From: Sphingopyxis sp. JAI128
GTDB taxonomy: Bacteria; Pseudomonadota; Alphaproteobacteria; Sphingomonadales; Sphingomonadaceae
Direction of reading: 5' to 3'
DNA length: 64,000 bases
NCBI RefSeq assembly: GCF_014207235.1
Contig: NZ_JACHDA010000001.1
Span: forward strand, 248,001-312,000
This document shows positions 35,494-42,731 of this stretch, in pieces. The notes beneath the pieces are model-generated. The model was not told where the DNA came from. It ran no database searches and saw only the letters and a list, made by a program, of their open reading frames with translations. A program made the position numbers and the translations under genes. Positions within the stretch are counted from its first letter, which is position 1. Each line of letters starts with the position of its first letter.

Positions 35494-36969
35494 TCATCCC
35501 GCAGACGTCGCAATCAGCCGCGCATAGAAGACAATCATGCGTCGAAAGCTGTCGATCGTCATATGCTCGTTGGTGCCGTGAATCATCGCCGTCTCTTTCA
35601 GCGTGAAATGCATCGGCATGAAACGATAGACGTCGGCCGATACCGGCTCCATGCTGCGGCTGTCGGTCGCCGCGACGACCAGATAGGGGGCGACGACCGC
35701 ATCGGGCGCGTCGGCGCGCGCGGCAGCCGCGACATATTTCCATCCCAGCGAATTGCTCGACGAGACGTGCGACGGTTCGTTCGGCGGCTTCACCCAGCTC
35801 AGCTTGACGGGCGCGTCGCCGACCGCGGCCCTGGCGCGCGCCATCACGTCGGCCGAGCGGTTCCACGGCGCGATGCGATAGTTGATGAGTGCGCTCGCCG
35901 ATTGCGGGAGGACATTTTCTTTGGGGCTACCCTGCAGCATCGTCGGCGCGATCGTCGTGTGGAAGGCGGCGGCGGCGGACGGCGAAGCCGACAATTGTCC
36001 TTGCAGAACCGGGCCGAGAAGCCACTGGTTGGCAACCGCGACCTTGGTCGCCCCGCCCTTGTGCGCGGCCAACGCCTCGACCATCGCCGCGCCGGGACCG
36101 CGCATTTCGATCGGAAACGGCTTGTCGGCGATCGCGAGCACCGCGCGCGCGAGCGTGGTGACCCCGGTCTCCGCGGGCGGCATCGAGCTGTGCCCCCCGG
36201 GCGCATCGGCGGTGACCTTCAGCGTCGCGTAGCCTTTTTCGGCGACCCCGATCAGGATCGCCGGGCCGTCGATGACCGGCGTGTCGCGCAGCACGACGCT
36301 GCCCTCGTCGAGCGTGAACAATGCCTTGACGCCGGCGGCCTTCAGCGTCGCGGCAGCCGCGACCGCGCCCGAGCCGCCAGCCTCTTCGTCGTGGCCCGAT
36401 ACCAGATAGATACCGCGTTTCGGCCGGAATCCCTGCACCGCCAGCGCCTCGATCGCCTCGAACAGTCCGACCAGCGAACCCTTGTCGTCGATCGTACCGC
36501 GCCCCCACACCGCCTGCTCCGCGATTGTTCCGGAAAAGGGCGGATATTTCCAGTCGCCTTCGGTACCTTCGGTGACGGGCACGACATCCTGATGCGCCAT
36601 GAGGATGATCGGCGCCAGCGAAGCATCGCTCCCCGGCCAGTGAAAGACGAGCGTCCGGTTCGGCAGGATGGTCCGCGCCATCGCGCGGTGCGTTGCGGGA
36701 TAGGTGGCGGCAAGCCAAGCGTGAAGACGATCCCATTCCGCGATGTCATTCTCCGCCGGGTCCTGATGCGATATTGTCCGGAACTGCGCCGCGACGCTCA
36801 GATGCGCGGTCGCGGCGTCAAGATCGAACGGCGGCGGCGCAGCGAGGCGGATATCGCTGCCATCGGCGATATCGCCGGGAGCAAAGGTCGCCGTGCGTAC
36901 TCCCACCACGCCTGCCGCAACCGCCACGATCGCCAAACCGCCCAGCAGGATCGTCCGCCGCTTCCCCAT
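35494..36969 (-). CDS. M20 family metallopeptidase with N-terminal membrane anchor
   Basis: 491 residues from the ATG at 36969, preceded by GGGAGAGGGA on the minus strand. An N-terminal hydrophobic helix (ILLGGLAIVAVAAGVVGV) serves as anchor or signal. Metal ligand motifs are present: LMAHQDVVPV, GTIDDKGSL, SGHDEEAGGSGAV, TLDEGS and the C-terminal IHGTNEH. The length and pattern fit the carboxypeptidase S/PM20D1-like group, which hydrolyses N-acyl amino acids or dipeptides. The dimerisation domain lies in the middle (EKGYATLKVTADAPGGHSS). Confidence 0.92.
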   Translation of the reverse strand: MGKRRTILLGGLAIVAVAAGVVGVRTATFAPGDIADGSDIRLAAPPPFDLDAATAHLSVAAQFRTISHQDPAENDIAEWDRLHAWLAATYPATHRAMARTILPNRTLVFHWPGSDASLAPIILMAHQDVVPVTEGTEGDWKYPPFSGTIAEQAVWGRGTIDDKGSLVGLFEAIEALAVQGFRPKRGIYLVSGHDEEAGGSGAVAAAATLKAAGVKALFTLDEGSVVLRDTPVIDGPAILIGVAEKGYATLKVTADAPGGHSSMPPAETGVTTLARAVLAIADKPFPIEMRGPGAAMVEALAAHKGGATKVAVANQWLLGPVLQGQLSASPSAAAAFHTTIAPTMLQGSPKENVLPQSASALINYRIAPWNRSADVMARARAAVGDAPVKLSWVKPPNEPSHVSSSNSLGWKYVAAAARADAPDAVVAPYLVVAATDSRSMEPVSADVYRFMPMHFTLKETAMIHGTNEHMTIDSFRRMIVFYARLIATSAG

Positions 36970-37090
36970 ATCCCTCTCCCTTTTCCTGGCGCCGCAATGG
37001 ATCGTCACCGGTTGCATTTTGCAAGGGAAATCCGGGCCAGCCACGGCCAATCGCAGGCAGGCGGTGGAGCGATGTCGCTACTGTTGAAAA

Positions 37091-37166
37091 TGGTGGGCCC
37101 GGCAGGACTCGAACCCGCAACCTAGCCGTTATGAGCGGCCAGCTCTAACCATTGAGCTACAGGCCC
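37091..37166 (-). tRNA. tRNA with CAU anticodon, probably tRNA-Ile2
   Basis: On the minus strand, a 76-nt cloverleaf with acceptor GGGCCTG pairing with CGGGCCC and a D-arm TAGCTCAATGGTTAGAGC. The anticodon loop is CTCATAA (anticodon CAT), the T-arm is GGTTCGAGTCC, and CCA is encoded at 37091-37093. A CAU anticodon can be initiator Met, elongator Met or the lysidine-modified Ile2. The acceptor starting GGGCC favours Ile2, but I cannot fully separate it from elongator Met. Confidence 0.93.
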
Positions 37167-37186
37167 CCCGTTGCAATCCCGGCGGG

Positions 37187-37608
37187 GATGTGCGGGCGAT
37201 AGCGGAGGCCGAGCCGCATTGGCAAGCCCAACGATCAGGACGCGGCCTTGCGTTCCGCCATCGCCAAAATCGCTTCCGCCGTCGTCGCCTCGACGCCGCG
37301 GCGCGCGAGATGATCGAGCACCACGTCCCACCAGCGATAGAAGAGGGCCAGATCGGCATCACTGCGCACATAGGGCGTGTTGCCCGGTTGCAGCGACGAT
37401 GTGCGGGCGATAGCGGAGGCCGAGCCGCATTGGCAAGCCCAACGATCAGGACGCGGCCTTGCGTTCCGCCATCGCCAAAATCGCTTCCGCCGTCGTCGCC
37501 TCGACGCCGCGGCGCGCGAGATGATCGAGCACCACGTCCCACCAGCGATAGAAGAGGGCCAGATCGGCATCACTGCGCACATAGGGCGTGTTGCCCGGTT
37601 GCAGCGAC
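37187..37608. repeat. 211-bp exact tandem duplication (two copies)
   Basis: Unit 1 (37187-37397) and unit 2 (37398-37608) appear identical over their whole length, beginning GATGTGCGGGCGATAGCGGA and ending GTTGCAGCGAC. Unit 2 contains the last 163 bases of the deacetylase-like gene plus 48 bp beyond its stop; unit 1 is an untranslated extra copy of the same. Unit 1 starts 20 bp from the tRNA gene. Exact identity implies a recent duplication or an assembly error. Confidence 0.95.
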
Positions 37609-38459
37609 GGCGAATGAAAGGAGAAGGTCAGGACGGGCAAGCGCGCCTCGATCGCGATGTCGATCGCTTGGCACGCCTTTTCGGCCGGTATGCCTTCGGG
37701 GGTCAGCGCGATCCGCTCGACCAGGCCGAGCCGCGCGAGCGCCGCATGGCTGTTCGACGAGGTGCGATGGTAGAGCCAGCGGCCCGCACGCCCGAAAAGA
37801 CCGGCAAAGACCGTCGTGACGGGCATTTCGAGCACCGCGCCCTGTCCGGTGCGGACCCACCAGGGGTGTAAAGGAGCATCGCGATAATTGGGACCATGTC
37901 CTGCGCGATAATCGAAACCGGCGCGCACCGACGTGTCGCAGCGGAAGCCCAGCTCGGCGAGCATCGTCCCCGTTTCGGGGCCAAGTCCGTAACGCCCGGC
38001 GCGATACGCTGTCGGCGCGACGCCGAAGCGATCGCGGATCGCGTCGCGCAGCGCGGTCATTTTCGCGCGCTGCAACGCGATGGGCAGATTGCCGGTATAG
38101 CTGTTGCGCGCGTTGACGTCTTCGTCGTGCGGCGGCGTCACCCACGGATGGAGCTGGGCGCCGATTTCGCAATATCCGGCCTGCTGCGCCGCGCCAAGAA
38201 TTTCCACGGCGCGGTCGTCGGCAACGATCGGCCAGTCGACAAGGTAGATCGGGCGAACCGCAGCGCGTTCGAAATAGCGCTGACAATCGCCGAGCGCCGG
38301 GACCGACCCCAACCCATAGCCCGTTTGCGAAAAGGGGGCGTCCCAATCGAAATCCTCTTCGGTATCGATCGTCACCCAGAAACGCGGACGCTCGTCCCCT
38401 TCCAGCTGGATCAGGTCCGGTGCAGCCGGATACGCAAAGAAATCGCCCGCAGGCTGCAC
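37446..38459 (-). CDS. Polysaccharide deacetylase-like (NodB homology) protein
   Basis: 337 residues from a GTG at 38459, preceded by GGGGAG on the minus strand. The N-terminal WVTIDTEEDFDWD supplies the acidic metal residues of a carbohydrate esterase 4-like barrel. EIGAQLHPWVTPP resembles its His motif, and RAGRYGLGPETGTMLAELGF the next conserved block. There is no signal peptide, so it may act in the cytoplasm on a nucleotide- or lipid-linked sugar. It follows the histidine kinase gene after 24 bp, suggesting an operon. Its 3' end is the source of the 211-bp tandem duplication. Confidence 0.82.
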   Translation of the reverse strand: MQPAGDFFAYPAAPDLIQLEGDERPRFWVTIDTEEDFDWDAPFSQTGYGLGSVPALGDCQRYFERAAVRPIYLVDWPIVADDRAVEILGAAQQAGYCEIGAQLHPWVTPPHDEDVNARNSYTGNLPIALQRAKMTALRDAIRDRFGVAPTAYRAGRYGLGPETGTMLAELGFRCDTSVRAGFDYRAGHGPNYRDAPLHPWWVRTGQGAVLEMPVTTVFAGLFGRAGRWLYHRTSSNSHAALARLGLVERIALTPEGIPAEKACQAIDIAIEARLPVLTFSFHSPSLQPGNTPYVRSDADLALFYRWWDVVLDHLARRGVEATTAEAILAMAERKAAS

Positions 38460-38483
38460 ATGCTCCCCTTCGCCCGCCCCGGG

Positions 38484-40160
38484 CTATTCGCCTTGCTGGA
38501 CTTCCAGCTCGACCTCGGCCTTCGAGTTGGCCGACGGCACATGCAAGGTCAAGGCGTTATGCCCGATATCGAGCCGTCCGCCCCCGGCGCGCGCCAGGCT
38601 GTCGACGAGCCGCAGCGAAAAACCGAGGCTGAGAACCGCGGCTCCCGGCGCCTCCCCTTCGGGGCTGAAGCCCGGGTCGAGCAGCTCGGAGGCGGTCGCG
38701 AAACGAATCGGTGCGGGACGGACGATACGCAGTTGCAGCATGTCGTCATGCGGCGATTCGGTCACCAATTGGCCGACGAGGATTGCACCCGGTTCGGATA
38801 TATCGACCAGCGCGGTCAGCATGCGGCCGACCATCCGCCGCGCGTTGGCATCGTCGGCCACCGCGACAAAGGGCCCCCCGACGCGCGAAATGCTGAGGTC
38901 GATCCGGCGTTCGGCGAGAAGCGCTCCCAGATCGCTTTCGACCTGCGCGACGATGGCGCCGACGTCGACGACGCTGTTCGAGGACGGGTCCGCAGCCACC
39001 GCATTGCTGCGTGCTGCGGTTTCCAGATCGTCGATGATCGACTGTACCGAAGCCGCATCGGCGACGATGGTTTCGGCCATCGCGCGGTAATCCTGGCTGA
39101 CCGGCCCGAACATCTGCCCCGAAATAATCTGTGCAAAGCCCGAAATGGCATTCAGCGGGCTGCGCAATTCATGGATCAGCTGGCGGATTGAGTCACCCGA
39201 ATCTCCGGACGCCTGCCGCCCATAAGGCGTTTCGTTGCGGTACGGACGGCGCGCGCTGGCGCGATAGCCGCGGAACTGCCCCGTCGCGGGATCGAACCAG
39301 GGCAAGGCCGAGAACCGCCACTCGCCCGCGTCTGCCTGTGTTCCTTCGAGGATCATCCGGGCGTTGATGATCTCCGCGCGCTGGCGGAAAGCGCCGGCGG
39401 CGACACCGTCGGTCCCCGGTTCGCCGGCAAAAGCCGCCTCGGCGATCGACAGGCCGATGACGGCGCCACGCGTAACGCCCTCGACCCAGTGAATCACCCC
39501 GTCGGGCCCGGTTTCGAACAGAAAGGCCGCGCGGGGCGGGCGCCCGGCAGGCGACTGGCCGCGCGAGGACTGATATTTGTCGATCCGGCGGACCAGCTCG
39601 CTGATCTGGCTTGGCCCGCTTTCGATCATAGGTTCGGTTTCTGGCTCGCCCCCGGCTTCGGCGGGTGCCAATGGCAAATCCTCCGCAGCGTTCGCGACCT
39701 CGGGCTGCGGCAACGCGACCGATGCGCTGCCAAGGCTGGCGAGCGCGCGATACACGCCCTCCGGCAAGTCGCCGCGCCCCGCCAGCACCGATCGCGCCAT
39801 CGCGTTTGTCGCGGGGAGCAGCGCCAGCCAGTCGGCCTCGCTGAGGCGAGTATCGCGCAGCATGATCGCGGAAACTGCCGGAACATCGTTGGCGTAAAAG
39901 GCGACAAGCGGCGCAAACCGGCCGTGCCGCGCCAGCGCACGCGCGCTGTCGCGCCGGACCGATTCGGGCACTTGCGGCCGCAGGACGGCAAGCGCGTGAA
40001 GGCTGCGGCGAATATCCTCATCGTCCAGTTGATTGCCGCGCTGCGCCAGAATATCGGAGAGCTGACGCCACGCCGCGATGCTCGCGCGGCGATCCGCGGG
40101 CGCCTGGCGCAAGATGGTGGCGATCATCGAGTCAGCAGTCACGCGAAGCCAGCCCCACAT
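38484..40160 (-). CDS. Soluble histidine kinase-like protein with degenerate ATPase domain
   Basis: 558 residues with no membrane segment. The N-terminal third is helical (about 1-150), then a Pro/Glu-rich linker, a PAS-like region (about 205-300), and a dimerisation domain with a good H-box, IHELRSPLNAISGFAQII, with His330. The following region is in the position of a GHKL ATPase, but the N-box reads MLTALVDISEPG without the usual Asn residues and no DxGxG box is evident; only SLGFSLRLVDSLARAGGG recalls the G2 box. It may be a pseudokinase or a receiver-type phosphotransfer protein. The partner is unknown. Confidence 0.8.
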   Translation of the reverse strand: MWGWLRVTADSMIATILRQAPADRRASIAAWRQLSDILAQRGNQLDDEDIRRSLHALAVLRPQVPESVRRDSARALARHGRFAPLVAFYANDVPAVSAIMLRDTRLSEADWLALLPATNAMARSVLAGRGDLPEGVYRALASLGSASVALPQPEVANAAEDLPLAPAEAGGEPETEPMIESGPSQISELVRRIDKYQSSRGQSPAGRPPRAAFLFETGPDGVIHWVEGVTRGAVIGLSIAEAAFAGEPGTDGVAAGAFRQRAEIINARMILEGTQADAGEWRFSALPWFDPATGQFRGYRASARRPYRNETPYGRQASGDSGDSIRQLIHELRSPLNAISGFAQIISGQMFGPVSQDYRAMAETIVADAASVQSIIDDLETAARSNAVAADPSSNSVVDVGAIVAQVESDLGALLAERRIDLSISRVGGPFVAVADDANARRMVGRMLTALVDISEPGAILVGQLVTESPHDDMLQLRIVRPAPIRFATASELLDPGFSPEGEAPGAAVLSLGFSLRLVDSLARAGGGRLDIGHNALTLHVPSANSKAEVELEVQQGE

Positions 40161-40311
40161 CTTCGGTCGTTGGTTACAATATGCTTACCGGCTAGCGTGA
40201 ATCATCCGGTCATGAAAGTGCCTTAACCATCCGCGTCGCATTGTGGGACAATTGCAATCGGCTGAAATAATATTATGGTCATCGCAGTTTTAGAAAGCGG
40301 ATGTTTCAACG

Positions 40312-40785
40312 ATGGCTAGTCAGAAATTCGATCAAATCGATTTGCAGATATTGGGCGAACTGCAGAAAAATGGGCGAATGACGAATGTCGAACTGGCGCA
40401 GATGGTGGGACTGACCGCGCCGCCCTGCCTCCGCCGCGTCCGCGCCCTCGAGGAAGCCGGCGTCATCCGCTCATACCACGCCGACCTCGACGCGGCGAAG
40501 CTCGGCTATGGCATCACCGTCTTCGCGATGGTCAGCCTGCGCAGCCAAGCCGAATCGGATTTGAAAGCATTTGAAGATTATGTCGGCGGACTTCCCGAAG
40601 TGCGCGAATGCTACATGCTGAACGGCGAGATCGACTTCCTGCTCAAGGTGGTCGCGCGCGACCTGCAGAGCTTCCAGTCCTTCCTGACCGCGCACCTGAC
40701 CTCGGCGCCGAATGTGACCAGCGTCAAGACCTCGCTGACGATCCGTACCGCAAAGCAACTGGCGGGAATCCCGGTCGAAACCTGA
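40312..40785 (+). CDS. Lrp/AsnC family transcriptional regulator
   Basis: 157 residues. The N-terminal helix-turn-helix (ILGELQKNGRMTNVELAQMV, then PPCLRRVRALEEAGVI) is followed by an RAM/AsnC effector domain with HADLDAAKLGYGITVFAMV and a VRECYMLNGEIDFLLKV strand. Such proteins sense amino acids and form octamers. It is divergent from the histidine kinase across 151 bp, which is AT-richer than its surroundings and probably carries both promoters. The target genes are not evident. Confidence 0.93.
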   Translation: MASQKFDQIDLQILGELQKNGRMTNVELAQMVGLTAPPCLRRVRALEEAGVIRSYHADLDAAKLGYGITVFAMVSLRSQAESDLKAFEDYVGGLPEVRECYMLNGEIDFLLKVVARDLQSFQSFLTAHLTSAPNVTSVKTSLTIRTAKQLAGIPVET

Positions 40786-40830
40786 TCATCCCCGCCCCTC
40801 CCCATCTTCGTTGACCTGTTTCCATAAAAA

Positions 40831-40858
40831 GGGCGCCGTTCCAACCGGAACGGCGCCC
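40831..40858 (-). terminator. Rho-independent terminator of the TPR protein gene
   Basis: A 12-bp perfect stem (GGGCGCCGTTCC at 40831-40842, GGAACGGCGCCC at 40847-40858) with a 4-nt loop. On the minus strand it is followed by TTTTTAT, so it terminates the TPR gene ending at 40885. It lies 46 bp past the Lrp gene too and could work weakly in that direction. Confidence 0.85.
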
Positions 40859-40884
40859 GGATTATTTATAAGAGCCCGAAAGGC

Positions 40885-42198
40885 TCAGTTGCTCGTGGCC
40901 GGCGCCGCCGCTGCTTCCGTCGTCGGTGCGGTGGGCGCGGCGCCGGCCTTGGCACGAATGGTCCACAGCTGGGCGAGGCGCTGGCGGTTGCCCTGCACCT
41001 TCGCGAAGCTGGCGGCCGCGGCGTCGGCCTGCCCTGCGAGCGCCTGGGCGACGCCAAGGCGATACTGGACAAGGCCATCACCCGGAGCAGCGTTCAGCGC
41101 CGCTTCGTAAAGCGGGATCGCCTTTGCCGGCTCGCCGTTGCCGACGAGCGCATCGCCGGTCGCGCGCGCGGCCTTCGGATTGGCGAGCGTCGCGGGCTTG
41201 CTGGCGTCCGCGGCGACGGCCGACGCGTCCGCGGCGGCCCGCGGTTCCTGCGATTCGAGAATCTTGTCGAAATGCGGGTCTTTCGCGGGGATCACGCCGG
41301 CCTTCTGGCCATGTCTGATGACCCCCACGACTTCGCCGGGGAATCCGGCCTCGACCGCCAGCGCCGAATATTCGAGATATTCGGGGCGCTGCAACATCGA
41401 ATTGGTCGCCTTCATCAGGCGCAGGATGTCGAGCGTCAGATCCTTGTCGCCGGCCGCCTGCTGGAGCACGATGTACAGCGTGTTGCGCCAGGTCGCCGGG
41501 GTTGGATAATCCTGCACGCGCATCGCCAGCACATCCAGCATCTCGTTCGTGCGGTTCGCCTTTTGGAAAGCCTGCGCCGGGCGCACATAAAGCTCTTCCG
41601 ACGGGCGTGTGCCCGCGGCACGCGCCGCATCGATACCGGCCTTGGCGATTTCCCAGCCCTTGTCGATCTGTCCGGCGCTGAGATAGCTGTCCATCAGCAT
41701 CGCCGACAGGCTCGCTTCGGTCGAACCCGCCGCCTTCGCGGCCTCGAGCCGCTGGATCGCCTTGGCGTAATCCTTGGCGCCATAAGCGAAATTACCCGAG
41801 TAGAAATTATAGATGGCTACGCTTTCGGCCGGCGTCTTGCCGCTTTCGAGCATCGCGTCGAGCCCCTGCGCCTGCAATCCTTGGTCCTTGTTCAGCAAAC
41901 CGAGCTGGAGCTGGTAGAAGCCGACCAGATATTTGTCGTCGGGCGTGGTCGCGGTCGACTGGCCTTCGGCGAGCGCCGCCTGCATCGCCGCGGCGTCTTT
42001 CGCCTTGCCCGCATCTTCCAGCTTCTTGGCCGCCGGCATGAAACCCTTGCTGACGGAAATCCCGCCGCCCTTGGCCTCTTCCTTCTTCTTTTCCTTTTTC
42101 GGCTTGTCCTGGGCGGCAACCGGGGCCGGCGTCATCAGCGCGCAGCCCAACAGTGCGGCCATCGCCGTCAAGGGCATCGAGCGGAAACGGGTGAACAT
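40885..42198 (-). CDS. Exported TPR-repeat protein
   Basis: 437 residues. A signal peptide (LTAMAALLGCALMTPAPVAAQ) is followed by a Lys/Glu-rich stretch and then helical repeats across about residues 60-400. Recognisable TPR-like units include AESVAIYNFYSGNFAYGAKD, the AKAIQRLEAAKAAG helix, and AKAIPLYEAALNAAPGDGLV with LVQYRLGVAQALAG. The C-terminus is Ala/Pro/Thr-rich. TPRs mediate protein contacts, so it is probably a periplasmic scaffold. I do not recognise a named family. It ends at a strong terminator and has a 171-bp leader without other genes. Confidence 0.85.
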   Translation of the reverse strand: MFTRFRSMPLTAMAALLGCALMTPAPVAAQDKPKKEKKKEEAKGGGISVSKGFMPAAKKLEDAGKAKDAAAMQAALAEGQSTATTPDDKYLVGFYQLQLGLLNKDQGLQAQGLDAMLESGKTPAESVAIYNFYSGNFAYGAKDYAKAIQRLEAAKAAGSTEASLSAMLMDSYLSAGQIDKGWEIAKAGIDAARAAGTRPSEELYVRPAQAFQKANRTNEMLDVLAMRVQDYPTPATWRNTLYIVLQQAAGDKDLTLDILRLMKATNSMLQRPEYLEYSALAVEAGFPGEVVGVIRHGQKAGVIPAKDPHFDKILESQEPRAAADASAVAADASKPATLANPKAARATGDALVGNGEPAKAIPLYEAALNAAPGDGLVQYRLGVAQALAGQADAAAASFAKVQGNRQRLAQLWTIRAKAGAAPTAPTTEAAAAPATSN

Positions 42199-42369
42199 CG
42201 AAATCTCTCCTCAGAATCGGTTGCCTCGCCCCGCCTGCACCAACGCAAAGGGGCTCGGCCGCGCGTCGTAAACGCGGCTAAACCCGTCGCGTTGCCAAGG
42301 CAAGACAGCCGGCATCGATATTTCATCTGGCGGAGGACGGCTGAACCGGAATTGAACCCGGCCCGGCCT

Positions 42370-42663
42370 TCAGATTTCGTCGATCGCCCGGTTGATCTGG
42401 CGGAGCACCGCAGGATCGCCGGGTGCTCCCGCCATCGCTTCTTCGGCGAGCTGGATCAGCGATATAATACCGAACGTTGCGGCCAGCCCCTTCAGGCGAA
42501 GCGCCGCGACGTCCCAATTGGCGTCGCAGCGCGCGCGCCGCATCAAGTCGGCAAGGTCGCGGGCGCTGCCGGTGAAGGCGCTGCGCAGGTCGAGCGCCAT
42601 CGCCCGATCGTCGCCGATCGCGGCGCTGAGGTAACGATCGAGAGGACCACTATCGAACGACAT
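42370..42663 (-). CDS. Hpt-like phosphotransfer protein lacking the phosphoacceptor His
   Basis: 97 residues, all helical. The stretch NWDVAALRLKGLAATFGI matches the core of Hpt domains, where the consensus is A-A-H-x-L-K-G. Here the histidine position is Leu55 (codon CTT, one base from CAT). The rest (LAEEAMAGAPGD, then a final helix) also fits. It may bind a receiver domain without phosphotransfer. It is divergent from the 785-residue coiled-coil gene, with 68 bp between starts. Alternatively it is a four-helix protein unrelated to Hpt. Confidence 0.68.
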   Translation of the reverse strand: MSFDSGPLDRYLSAAIGDDRAMALDLRSAFTGSARDLADLMRRARCDANWDVAALRLKGLAATFGIISLIQLAEEAMAGAPGDPAVLRQINRAIDEI

Positions 42664-42731
42664 TCCACAGCTTTGGCAGCGCGTGGTTAAGTTTCCGTTT
42701 CAAGACGGTCATTTGATGCTAAGATGGCCCG

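Noticed and set aside
37187-37608. Tandem repeat considered as a CRISPR array or integrative element attachment site
   Set aside because: Only two 211-bp units without spacers, and no integrase or cas gene nearby; the unit is part of a coding region.
42335-42365. GGAATTGAAC-like sequence resembling a tRNA T-arm
   Set aside because: No acceptor, D-arm or anticodon arm can be built around it.
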